In this document: positions 32,650 through 43,191 of the stretch, piece after piece | How the letters are laid out: every line of letters begins with the position of its first letter | Position numbering within the stretch: position 1 is the stretch's first letter | Assembly (NCBI GenBank): GCA_951802195.1 | Contig: OX637634.1 | Location: 124,001 to 188,000, forward strand | Direction of reading: 5' to 3' | DNA: 64,000 nucleotides | Source: Tausonia pullulans | Taxonomy: Eukaryota > Basidiomycota > Tremellomycetes > Cystofilobasidiales > Mrakiaceae | Notes under the pieces: generated by a model | Seen by the model: the letters and a program-made list of their open reading frames with translations, nothing else | Told to the model about the DNA's origin: nothing | The model's database searches: none | Position numbers and translations under genes: made by a program

Positions 32650-35600
32650 CTATCTTCCCCGGCCACCACGACGCCGACCTCCACGTTCGACTATTTCGCC
32701 TGCAGATGGGATGGAGCAAGAGTAACAAAACGAGTGTCAGTTGGCGCCGGCCGGCGGGATCTAGCGGGACACTTACCACCAGGGGCTGGCATCCTGGGCA
32801 CGACCGAGGATTGTCCAAGTAAGCGGAGAACGTCATCGGCTTGTAGAAGAGGGCCTTAAGACAACATCAAAGATTCAGCCCAAACCCTTGCGCTTCGGGC
32901 CTGCTCGGTTCAATCCACTAACCATTGAAGTTTCCTGCAGGAGGCAAGAGGCCAAGGAAGGCATGAAGGGAAAGCTCCTTGGTCTGAGGCGCCGAGATAG
33001 GAGGGCGGACGTCTCGAGGAGGCGACCTGTCACGACGAGGAGCCGTTGGAGGGGTGACCTCACGGCCGCCACCCCGGCTGGCCCAGCCACTATCCGGACC
33101 CCGCCGTCCGGGCGGGGCTGGTGGGGAGGAAGGACGCATGCGCTTTGGCGGCTGCTGGCGCATCGATGGCCTGTCTCCCCTTTCGATCGAGGTGCTCCGC
33201 TGACGAGCTGAGCGAACCTCGCTCTCTGGCGTGTGTCGCGAGGCGGGCTCGACCGGCAGGGTTCGTTTTACTGTGGGCGAGGCGGTGACCGCAGAAGAGG
33301 TCACCACTGCGGGGGCAGGAGGGGGTGCACTGAAGTAGGACTGAGGAGGCGCTGGGGGCATAGCGCGCTGGGAGGAGAAGCCGAGACCAAGATCAATGCG
33401 GGCGATTTCATCAATGCCGGTGTACGAGTGGCGACGGGCGAAGTTCTTAGTTGCGGTATCTGCGGTGAGATTTCAGAGGTCAGACGCCGAAAAGATCGCA
33501 AAGTCGTAGAAAGATGACGCGGTCACATACCAGAAGGGAAGACCTCAGTGAAGCGCTGGTCCAATCGCTGGGCAGAGGAGAGATCGCCAAAGAGATACTC
33601 ATACCTCGCCCACCTCTCCCAAAGTTGCCGCGCAACCTCAGGAGAGAATTTGGTGACCGATTTTTCGAATAACACCCGAGCATCTAGAGGATGCGCGAGG
33701 TTAGTTCGCTGCTCGCACAACAGAAAGAAAGCAAGCGATGGACGTGCTTTGGTTGTCGTTGACAGTGATGAGGAAGGACAGGTACTTGTCGACAAACTCA
33801 ATTTTATCGCCGAAGATCTTCAGTCCGAGCTCAAAGATTCGGGTAGCGACGCTTGCGTCCTTGCTGCAGTGGTATTCGATGAGGGCTGCAGACAAAGCAG
33901 ATCAGTCAGAGATCTCTAGCTGTCAAGATGAGCTACTAACCAGAGGCCTCAAAGACCTGCCAAGCGAGCTGGCCAGACTTGCGGGCCTTTGAGAAAATAC
34001 TACGACAGGATTTGATGCCCTTTGAAACCGATGCTGGTCAATATCAGGTCGGGCGTACAACTGACGCGCAAAACTAAGTTGCCTTACCTCCGAACGACGA
34101 GCGAAGCGCATATGCATGATCCAGACGAGCGCCACCGCCTTGTCGAGCTCGCTGATCTCGGTCGCGTGCTTTTGCCGCGCGGAACTCTCCACGGACCTGC
34201 GTTTCTCGTCCTGCTCACGCTTGAGGTCGGCGGTATCGATGTCGCTGGGGTCAAGCACGGCCTGGCTACCGAAAGACTCATTCAGACTCGAGAGGGCGCT
34301 GGCAACTTCGATCGAGGCTGCGAGCTTGGCCGCGTCGAGGTTTTGCAGGGTCTGCGCGAGGAGCGCGGAGAAAACGCTGTGGCATTCGGCGAAGTTCTTG
34401 CGCGCCTCCTCCAGCTCGGCGAGAGCGAAAGCAAGAAGGAAGCTACATTCCAAGTCAGCCTTGTCTCAGGTCCGCTCCTCGCTACGCAGCTTCGGACTGA
34501 CCTAGAGGGGTTCACGTGGAGCCCGGATCGGAGGTAACCTGCTGCGTCTTCGGTCTTGCTAAGGCTCGAACAATACTTAGAGGCGAAGAACCTTGCGGAG
34601 GGTGGGTCAGCATCTGCAGAGTGGGAGAAGAGATAATGTCGACCAAGCAGATATACCAGATCTCGGGAAAGAAGCGACAGTCTCCGCTGACGGCCTTGCG
34701 GTAGGCATACATCACGCGCGCCTGAAGCTCCTCCGCGTCCTCCAACTCGATTGGGTTCGACGCCTCCCATTCGAGGTAAGCCTTCCAGGCGGCCACGAGT
34801 GAGCGATCTTGATCAGTCCACGTTGGTCGCTGGGGGAGTGGCGCCGGAAAGGCAGACGCTGTCGCGGGCAGCTTGGAGCGGAGGTCTTTAAGGGCCGATC
34901 GGGCCGTCATGTAGGCTGGAGAACGTTCGGCGAGAAACTTTTTGGCCTGCGAGATCGGTAAAGCTAGCGACGCGTCAGATGTGCTTGAAGCGGGGGGCCA
35001 GATTGAGGCGGCGGTCGTCCACGCACGGTGACCTTGTTAACCATGCCCTCGAAAGCATCATACTCTCGCCAGATGCCTTCAACGTCTTCGACTGGAATCT
35101 TGAGAACCCGCGTGTAGACCTTCCTCAGCTCAGCAACTTTCCCTTGCTCCTCCCATGTCGTGCGCGTTTCGCCCTCTCGAATAAAGTGAATGTACTCCTT
35201 CCAGATGGGCGTAGAGGAGGAGTCGAAACCGACGTGCGTGAGTGCGAACTCGTAAGCCTTTGTGATGACAAGGCGGGTCGATAAGTAGCTGGAAGGAAGA
35301 GCAGAGACCGAAGGGGGTACCGGAGGCAGCGGGTTCTGTCGACGGATGTAGTGAAGGTAGGCAGCTGTGGTGTCGAGGCAGCATCGGCAGCGTCAGTGCA
35401 TACCCAGATATAGGGTTTCGCGCTGAGAGACTAACTCCAAAGGGGTGGATACGCGAGAGGGAAGACAGGGCCGGACGCAGCCGTCTTCGCGAACGCGCGC
35501 GAAAACAGAGCCTCCACTTGCTTTTGATTGTCATGTGCGAGCTCAAGCTCCACATAGGAGAGATATTGAGGGGCCTGCAAACAGATATTCCCGTCAGACG

Positions 35601-36321
35601 TGGGCCTAGTCTCGTTGGCGAGAATCAAACGGGGACGTACAGCCGTAGGAAACAGGCGGAGGAAGGCCTCGTACCAGGCGCGAGCGTCATCGAGTTCATT
35701 TTGTGCAGTGGCCGACGTAATCAGAGCGATGAGAGGAGATGGCTCGGACGGATCTGAAGGAGGTTGGGAGTGAAAACCGGGTATTAGCAAGCCCAGAGTT
35801 GACAGATGGAGGGAAGAGGGAGGCACGCGTCGAGAGAGGCGGCGCGTACTGGCGAGGTAGGCTTGAACCGCGATCGACTCGCGGCGGACCGAAGGGCTAT
35901 CCTCCGTGACTCCTGGGGGTAGTTGCCGCGACGCGAACTGGGCGAGAGAGGTCTCCTCTGGCACAGGAGTCGAGGCAGTCGAGAGTGGCTGATGAAAAGT
36001 GGCTGGGACAGACGAAGCCGGCGTCGATGCGGCGGTCGCGTCGTTGGCGTGGCCACCATCCACTTCGAGCGAAGACTCAGGAGTGTCGTCTGCAGCTGCC
36101 GCCTGGACTTGCTCTGAAGTGACGCTCTCCGGCTTGGCCGGATCGGTAGGGCTATCAGTCGCGTCTGCGGCAGGGTTGAGGTTGACAGGCACCACGGGCG
36201 CGTCCGGGAGGACCGCTTTCGCCTCGGAGGGTGGTGGGGAGTCGTCAGCTGCTCGCTCTACAAGAGCGAGCTCACCTTCGCGTATGTGGTGAGGGGCGAG
36301 AGTAGGGTCTGGGGCCTCCAT
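32650..36321 (-). CDS. RNA14: mRNA 3'-end processing factor Rna14 (CstF-77)
   Basis: Scaffold of cleavage factor IA for pre-mRNA cleavage and polyadenylation. Start at 36321 (MEAPDPTLAPHH), followed by about 180 residues of low-complexity Ala/Pro/Ser/Glu. HAT (half-a-TPR) repeats begin near SATAQNELDDARAWYEAFLR and continue with YLSYVELELAHDNQKQVEAL, IWKEYIHFI, IWREYDAFEGMVN, RSLVAAWKAYLEWEASNP and YEYLFGDLSSAQRL. The C-terminal Suf-type region is Pro/Arg-rich, then LHAFLGLLPPAGNFNG. Separate last exons give PLLQADDVLRLLGQSSVVPR, the conserved monkeytail-like end that binds Pcf11/Rna15, and a terminal Arg-Gly-rich stretch (RGGRRRGGRGR), with TAG at 32650-32652. Many short introns; about 1000 residues, longer than yeast Rna14 mainly because of the N-terminal extension. 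Confidence 0.9.
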
Positions 36322-36923
36322 CAACGGCAAGAAGAGGGGCGAGGATGATGTGGTCAAGAGCTGGGTACGGTCGACGTGTCTTCCGCCGCGATATGGCTAC
36401 GTTTGCGCGAGCTTCATCGTCAAGGCGACGCTTGACTGATCTTGTGAAGCCTACGTCGTCAAAGAGACATTATCAGTAGCCCCGATTCAGGAGACATAAG
36501 CGTCGAAAAGAGTATGTTTATCGTGCCTTCGCCGCACGAGGAGGCTGACAAGGACGTGCCCTTGTCAAGATCTCGCGGACATGTCGACTCAGTTCTGTGC
36601 CTGACCACTTCTACGCCTGCGACCTCGTCCTTTTGCTCCACGTGCTTCGCTTCTTTTTCGCGGTTCGCCTGCGCAGCATCTTCCTTGGTCGCTCAGCATT
36701 CCCTCTTCTTCGTTCCTTCTTTCGCTACATCGTCTTACTCTCCTTGCTTCGTTATCCCTCTCTCTTCTCATTCGTCATCTATTGCTAGGGTCACGCTCCT
36801 GTTCCGTCATTGGCCACTTAGTTTCAGGCAATCGGGTCTCTTGCGATCCGTTTAGTGCCTTTTACCGGGCCACGTGTTGAAATGGTTGTAGCATGAACTC
36901 CGTTCCTATTAGGATGGGCCCAT
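36322..36923. other. Intergenic transition to the transposon-rich region
   Basis: Upstream side of RNA14. Strongly T/C-rich from about 36590 to 36790. No gene recognised; probably RNA14 promoter and leader, then the edge of the transposon accumulation. Confidence 0.45.
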
Positions 36924-36985
36924 TGTTAGGATAGGCCCAAGGGTCAAGGGTTGAGGAGGATGGGTGGAAGGAGAGGGGCTTTGGT
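36924..36985 (-). repeat. Remnant of a Ty3-family LTR end
   Basis: The first 45 bases or so (TGTTAGGATAGGCCCAAGGG onward) closely match the minus-oriented Ty3 LTR end at 41473 and 38187. Similarity fades after about 36985, so the outer limit is approximate. An old, broken copy. Confidence 0.6.
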
Positions 36986-37114
36986 ATATCTGTTCGCACA
37001 GTGGAGATTGAAGCCTCTAGACCCGTTCCATCGTGGGTTGGTTTTTCATGACGCCCATGGCCCTGCAAAACTTGTCATTTTTTTTTTGCAAAGCGACCAC
37101 CAACAGACAATGCA

Positions 37115-37735
37115 TCACCGCTGCCTCGCCTGACGCTCAAGCCTCCGCTTCGCCGCGTCCAACAAAAACCGCATATAAAACCGATGCAGCTCAAGCCCGA
37201 CCAACCCTAGCCCCAAGTACTCGTCGGCCCTGCCATAATTCTGCGCACAAGCATAGCCAATCTCGACTTGACCATCCACCGGGACCGCCGTGAGCTCTTG
37301 CGTGCCCCCAGCGACCATTGGAGTGTTCAGAGCTTTGAAGAATGCCAAGACGGGCCCCGGCATCCGCCATGCCATCACTGTTGATGAAGGGGTGCGGTGA
37401 ATGATGGGGAACAGGCCGTTGAGGTATGTTTCGGAGTGGGAGGGGATAGACGCGTAGCCTGTCAGCCTGGCTAGCAGGGCCTCGACCCGAAGCGTCCAGG
37501 TCGCGTAAAAAGCTTTTGTGAAGCTGTCGAGCGTGGTGGATGAAGGGACCCGAGTGTACATGTAGTCGGGCTCATCGTGGGGATAGGGGAGGGACGCAAG
37601 GATGGATGGCATTTGATGGTATGCGCGGCCTGGGAGGAGGGGGTATGCTGTATTTAGAGCGTTGACCCTGTAGACTACGTAGGACGCTGCCGTGACGGGG
37701 ATGGCGACGGTAAGGAGGCTGCGTGTTGACGGCAT
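37115..37735 (-). CDS. Hypothetical fungal protein with N-terminal hydrophobic segment
   Basis: Single-exon ORF of 206 codons from the ATG at 37735 (MPSTRSLLTVAIPVTAASYV) to TGA at 37115-37117. An N-terminal hydrophobic stretch could be a signal anchor. The rest is soluble-looking, with FTKAFYATWTLRVEALLARL, FPIIHRTPSSTVMAWRMPGP, and VEIGYACAQNYGRADEYLGL followed by HRFYMRFLLDAAKRRLER. I do not recognise a named domain. The sequence is well formed and resembles uncharacterised fungal proteins in style. An in-frame upstream ATG at 37849 lies inside a Copia LTR (37787-38002), so I prefer the inner start. It is surrounded on both sides by retrotransposon debris, with the LTR only 51 bp upstream of its start codon. 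Confidence 0.6.
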   Translation of the reverse strand: MPSTRSLLTVAIPVTAASYVVYRVNALNTAYPLLPGRAYHQMPSILASLPYPHDEPDYMYTRVPSSTTLDSFTKAFYATWTLRVEALLARLTGYASIPSHSETYLNGLFPIIHRTPSSTVMAWRMPGPVLAFFKALNTPMVAGGTQELTAVPVDGQVEIGYACAQNYGRADEYLGLGLVGLELHRFYMRFLLDAAKRRLERQARQR

Positions 37736-37786
37736 GGTTGTTTGGTTCGCCCAGAGAGCGAAGGTAGCTAGACGTGGTGTGCTTTT

Positions 37787-38186
37787 TGTTGGAAGGAGCG
37801 ATTCGCGGAGACCTATGGTCTGGTAACTTCCGTTCCCGCTCTCCTCCATAGTTAGTCATCCGCTTAGTCATCCCTCTTCCTCGTCTTTCTAAGCACTCTT
37901 TGTGCCACTCGGTAAAACCTTTATAAGCGGGCAGAGTCGAATAACTATATAATGTAAGCTTGGATCCACAGTGGACCCCAGGGCGAACCTTGACCTTGAA
38001 CACGTTATCAGCACCACTCGCCACCATGCCCTCAGCGGAAGCCTACTCCAAGAAGCTCGACCACAAGCTCTTCAAGCTCGCCGCTCTCGATGGTACGAAC
38101 AACGAGACCTGAGCCGTGAGGACGCTTATAGCTTTCGGAGAGGCGGACTGCAAGCCCGTCGTCCTAGGTACGAAACCCAGACCCAC
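37787..38186 (+). mobile_element. Old Copia-2-like remnant (5' LTR and start of gag)
   Basis: A 216-bp LTR (37787-38002, TGTTGGAAGG...TTGAACA) clearly related to the 176-bp Copia-2 LTR but diverged. It is followed by the same primer-binding sequence CGTTATCAGCACC (38003-38015) and the beginning of a gag related to that of Copia-2 (start 38026, AYSKKLDHKLFKLAALDG). It stops at 38186, where a Ty3-family LTR begins. Broken and older than the complete Copia-2 copy at 42989-47698. Confidence 0.85.
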
Positions 38187-38623
38187 TGTTAGGACTGGCC
38201 CAAGGGTCGATGGCAGAAAAGATTGGGCGCGGAGGGGCACGTTGGCGATGAAGTGTGCTGAGAGCGGTGGCGGGTGATGAGAGGGAACTGAAGTGATGGA
38301 GGTGACACAGGCTCGCTTAAGGGTCTTGGGCAAGTTTGTCGTGTCCAAATGATAGTCAGAGTGCAGAACAAAACTACGATGAAATGAGCGTTTTATGGAC
38401 TAGGGGTAAGAACAAGGGAGGGGATGAGAAGTGCGAGAACGCAAAGAGTGTAGGGAAGATGACGAAATAAAAGAGAAGAAAGCGCAATGAGACAAAGAGC
38501 GTGAGCCAATGTGATGAAAGAATGGTCCAAGATGAGGGAATGTGGAGCAAGCAGGGAGCAGGCAACACTGGACAGAGTTAGTCAGGCGCAGAACCAAGGT
38601 GGCAAGTCCGCGAGATCCTGACA
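38187..38623 (-). repeat. Ty3 LTR, type B (437 bp)
   Basis: TG...CA-bounded LTR in minus orientation (TGTTAGGACTGG...GATCCTGACA on the plus strand). It resembles the 403-bp LTR at 62949-63351 more than the type A LTR at 41473-41834. Flanking pentamers CCCAC and CGGTA do not match. Confidence 0.85.
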
Positions 38624-41472
38624 CGGTAGACGAAACGGCGGTAGAAGTTGGCGAATCCGAGGAAGGACTGGATGTGTCTGACCGAGGTGGGTGCCGGCCA
38701 GTCTGTGACAGCTGAGATCTTGGAGGGATCCATCTTGATGCCTTGAGCGCCGACGATGTTGCCGAGGAAATCGACCTCGTTCTGGTGGAAGGCGCACTTC
38801 TCCGGCTTGACCCAGAGGCGCGCTGTCAGGAGGCGCTCGAGGACAGTGGCAACGTGTTGGCGATGTGTGTCGAGGGTGGGGGAAAATATGAGGATATCGT
38901 CTAGATAGACGATGACGGAGATGTCGAGGAGGTCGCGGAGGGTGTCGTTCATAAAGTGCTGGAATGTAGCTGGTGCGTTCGTCAGCCCAAAGGGCATAAC
39001 CTTGTACTCGAACAGCCCGTAGCGACAGCGGAAGGCAGTCTTCCATTCATCACCCGGGGCGATCCGAACGAGGTTGTAGGCGCCTCGGAGGTCGAGTTTG
39101 GTGAAGAACTTGGCAGTGGCCAGCCGGTCAAGGGATTCCGAGATGAGTGGGAGCGGGTACCGATTCTTGATGGTGATGGCGTTGAGACGGCGGTAGTCGA
39201 CGCAAAGGCGAAGAGATTTGTCCTTCTTCTTGACGAAAAGGATGGGAGCAGCGGCAGGTGATTTCGAGGGGACGATGAAGCCCTTGGCGAGGTTCTCATC
39301 GAGGAACTCACGAAGGGCGCCGAGTTCGACCGATGAGAGGCCGTAGATCGGCCCGAAGGGTGGCTGCGTGTTGTCCTTGAGAGTGATGGCATGGTCATAA
39401 GGCCGATGAGGGGGTAGTTCCGAGGCTGAGGACTTCTCGAAAACCTTGAGGTAGGCGTGGTACTCCGATGGGACGATGGCGGGAACGTCGACCTCCGAGG
39501 GCGAAGGTTCGCGGTCCGGGGGATCGAGCGGGTCCGTTGGCGGGATAACGGAGAAGTAAGGCGAAGACCGGGTGGCGGAGATGACAGCAGGGAGGAGTGG
39601 ACGCAGGCTGACGGGCAAGTAAGAGGACTTGAACTGGAACCTGAGCGAGGACGAGGGCTTGGGCGAGGACAAGGACAAGGGCGGGGACGAGGGCGATGAA
39701 GCCTCGTTGAAAGACGATGGTGGGACTTGACTGAGGGGTTTGGCTATGGTGGGGGTTTCTCGTGAGAGGCAGGAGCTCCGGCAGTACTGCGAGTCGAAAA
39801 CGAGGTAATGCGCTGGCCAGTCGATCGAGGGATTGTGTCGTTTGAGCCAGGGGATACCGAGGATGATCGGATAGTGGCCAAGGGAGGTGACGTCGAAAGA
39901 GAGGGATTCGGTGTGTCGATGCCTAGGGACGGTGAGGGCCAGGGGAGAGGTGTGATGCGTGACGGCTCCCGATGCGATCGGGCGACCGTCGACGACCTCG
40001 AGGGCGCGAGGGGCGTTCTTTACCACGAGTGGAACCGAGTGCTTATCGACAAGGGACGAGTCGATAAAGTTGGATGTGGCACCGCTGTCGAGCAGTGCGT
40101 ATGTGTCGAAGGAGGTGGATCCGAAGGCGATGGAGAGGGGCAGGACGACGTGATCTTCCTCATGAAAGGAAGCCGTGGGGATGTCGTCGGTGGAAAGGCA
40201 ATGGAATGGGTTGGAGGGTAGTGGAAAACGATCGACCGGTGAGAGCATGGGAGGACTGTGAGCCGATATCTGGGTGTGGATGGACAAAGAGTAAAGAGGG
40301 GGTCCAGAAATATTGTCGAAAAGCGAGGGGCCGTTGGCAGACGAAGGCGAACCCGTCGGGTCGGACGGGTCGGCTAGTCACACCGAGTCTTGATCGTTGA
40401 TATTCTCCTTGATGGTGGCTGAACGAGGGACGTCATTGGCGGTATTGGTGGCCGAGATAGCCGAGATATTGAAGAATCGACGAGGAGCGATGGGACAGTT
40501 GATAACTCGGTGGTCCTTGCTGGCGCAGTATAGGCAGAGGCCGTCGCGTCGGCGGCGCTCCCTTTCCGCGTCAGAGAGGGGGCCACGAGGCCGAGAGGTG
40601 GCGTCGACCTCCATGGGGACGGGGCCAGAGAATGGGGCTGAGGTGCTGGTCACGGGTACGAACGGGAACAAGGTACGGCGAGCGGGAGGGACGACTGAGG
40701 CGACGGTCGGACGGCTGACGTTGCGGGGTGCATGAGCGTGACGAAAGTCGGTGAGGGCGTTGTCCCATTCGATGGCGGCGTCGATAAGATCGTCGAGGTT
40801 GGCATAGTTTTGAGCGCGGACGAGACGTTCCTTGACATCAAGCTTGAGACCGTCGAAGAAGTTAAAACGATGGTACTGATCGCCAAAGTCAAGGAGGAGC
40901 TTGTGGCGTTTGTACTCGAAGGCGTAGATGGAAACTGTGGTCGTTTGACGAAGATCCTTGAGGGCGCGCCGAGCGGTTTCGACGCGGTCGATTTCTCCGA
41001 AGTCTTTGAGGAGGCGGGCCCGGAAACGTGGCCAGGTGTCGAACCAGTCCGGACGGTCGGGATCATCGACGAGGAGGTAAGGGCGGACCCAGTTGAAAGC
41101 GTCATCCGTAAGGAGTGAGATCGCGTATTGAATCCTCATGTCGTCAGTTCCGAGGGACACGGGTTGCAGGCGAAAAATGTTATCAAGCTTGAGGACGAAG
41201 GTCTCCGAATCTGATCTCTTGCCACTGAAGGCGTGGGGAGTAGGCCCGTGGTAGTCTTTGACTTCGGGATGCGAGGTGATAACCTCTGTCTGTTGTTGTT
41301 GTTGTTGTCGGAGATTTTTAAAGGCGGTCCTTAGGCGTTCAACTTGCTGTCTTGCAAGAGCAAGTTCGGTAACGATTTGAGGGTCTGCGTTGGGATTATC
41401 CATGTTGGCTAGGACAGTGTCGAGGTTGAGACCACTAGGAGCGAGCGGGTGACACACGGTGACTCTGACTGA

Positions 41473-41834
41473 TGTTAGGATTGGCCCAAGGGTCAAGGGC
41501 TGAGGATGACGGGTGCTAAGGGGAGGTGCGTGTATGGAATAGTAGACTGAAGTGCGGGCAGTGACACAGGCTCGCTTCGATGTCTTGGGCAGGTTTGTCG
41601 AATCCAAATGGTAGTCAGAGTGTAGAACAAAATGTACGATGAACTGAGTGTCTTATGGGCTAAGGGTGAGAAAACAAAGAGTGTGTGACAGTGTGGCTGA
41701 AGAGAGGCTAAAAATGTGGAAGCTGAGCAATTAAGGGCGATGCTACATAGACGAGGAGCCGAGGTGGCGGGTCCGCGAGATTCTGCAGCCCTATAAACGC
41801 GGAGCCTATGTGGTGAACCCGTAAGATCCTGACA
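41473..41834 (-). repeat. Ty3 LTR, type A (362 bp)
   Basis: Same length as, and apparently identical to, the plus-strand LTR at 57356-57717. Carries the AGTCAGAGT/ACTCTGACT element discussed under self-priming. Confidence 0.88.
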
Positions 41835-42025
41835 GAGGGCGAGGAAGGTGCGGACGCTGTCCCGGTGAGCGACAGAGGCATGGGTCTCGTCAAAGTCGAT
41901 GCCTTTGATCTGACGACCACCGTCGGCAACGAAGCGGGCCTTGCCGTCGGCGGGCGCGCCGATGGCGCCGTCGACCTTGCGAGCAAACACCCACTGGGCA
42001 CGCAGGACGCGCATCCAGTCCTCCC
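41835..42025 (-). mobile_element. Copia-3 reverse-transcriptase fragment, left copy (191 bp)
   Basis: Encodes WVFARKVDGAIGAPADG and then ARFVADGGRQIKGIDFDETH, the start of a Copia-type reverse transcriptase different from Copia-1 and -2. Lodged exactly between a Ty3 LTR and a Copia-1 LTR. Identical in length to the right copy at 57165-57355. A broken fossil fragment. Confidence 0.8.
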
Positions 42026-42988
42026 TGTTGCGATTAGCCTGCCAACGAGAGAGGGTCTGGTAGAGGACCTGGTAGAGGACCTTCAGAACAAGTTTGTCCA
42101 TAGGCAGTGGCTACGAAAGGTACGAACCTGGTAGAGGACCTTCAGAACAAGTGAAGGTCGACTGCCAGGGGAGAAAATGTGGGCTTAAATGGTTTAGCTA
42201 TGTGGCGGTGAAGAGGGGGCGTGTCTGTCACCTCGCGGGTCCGATACCTCACGGGTCCGGCGCCCCGAGCGGCGCTCTCACGGCTCCACCATACAGCCAC
42301 CACCACAATGTTCAACGCTCCCCGGGTCCGGCGCCCCGCGCGGCGCTCTCACGGCGCCACCACCACAATTTCCAACACTCCCACTCGACGTGACGAGCGC
42401 AGCGCCGAGCCCTTCCTCCGCACTGCCCAGCCCAACCCCGAGCCCACCTCTGAATCTCTCCAGCTTCTCCCAGCCCAAAGGCTTGGTGAGAATGTCTGCG
42501 AGCATCGAGTCCGTCGGGCAGTAGCGGAGCGAGATGGTGCCTGACTGGTGGAGTTCGCGTCCATACTTGTACGCGACGTCGATGTGCTTTGTCCGCTCCG
42601 AGTGGTTGCCGTTCTTCGTCGTCTCGATCGCCCCTTGGTTGTCGACGTGGACGGGGATCGGGTCGTCGACGATGTATCCGATCTGCTGCAGGAGCTTGGA
42701 GACCCAGACAACGTTTTGACAGGCCTGAGACAATGCGACGTACTCTGACTCGTGCGAGGACCTGCTGATTGCCTTCTGCCTGCGACTGACCCACACGACG
42801 GTGCTGCCATAGACCTTGATGGCGAATCCAGTCGTGGAGCGGCGCGTTTCGTGGTCGCCTGCGTAGTCCGAGTCGGTCCAAACCTCGACGAGCGGCGAGT
42901 CGGGATGTCCTCCCAGCGTGAGTCCGTGGGAGCGGGTGCCAGCGACATAGCGCAGGATGCGCTTGATGGCTGCCCAATGGATGGCCTT

Positions 42989-43164
42989 TGTTGAAGGTCT
43001 ATGTTCGCCCTGGGGTCCAATGTGGTTGCAAGCTTATTTCATATACCCACTCGACTCTACCCGCTCATATAAGGTTAACCTAGTGGCGTAAAAAATACTA
43101 CAAAGGGAGGACAAGGGATGAAAACTACTAGATTATAGGTCTCCGTGAATCGCTCCTTCCAACA
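42989..43164 (-). repeat. Copia-2 3' LTR (176 bp)
   Basis: Apparently identical to 47523-47698; preceded by target-site copy GCCTT at 42984-42988. Confidence 0.95.
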
Positions 43165-43191
43165 CTCCCACTCGATGAGCTGAGACCTACT

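Larger units (their letters stand above)
38187..41834 (-). mobile_element. Incomplete Ty3 chromovirus copy, minus orientation
   Basis: Reading on the minus strand: LTR type A (41834-41473), gag region (start 41403, end 40378, with zinc knuckle CLYCASKDHRVINCP), protease and reverse transcriptase region (ORF 40287-38578), then LTR type B (38623-38187). The RNase H, integrase and chromodomain parts present in the plus-strand relative are absent, so the copy is broken. From 38624 outward it is nearly identical to the plus-strand element at 57356 and belongs to the left arm of the inverted duplication. No target duplication was found at its borders. Confidence 0.9.

Noticed and set aside
37736-37849. 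Upstream in-frame ATG extending the hypothetical protein to 244 codons
   Set aside because: The added part lies mostly inside the Copia LTR (37787-38002), so it is probably not ancestral coding sequence.
38187-38623. Interpretation as a simple solo LTR
   Set aside because: The flanking pentamers differ and the right flank is Ty3 pol sequence, so it is a rearrangement border or unit end instead.
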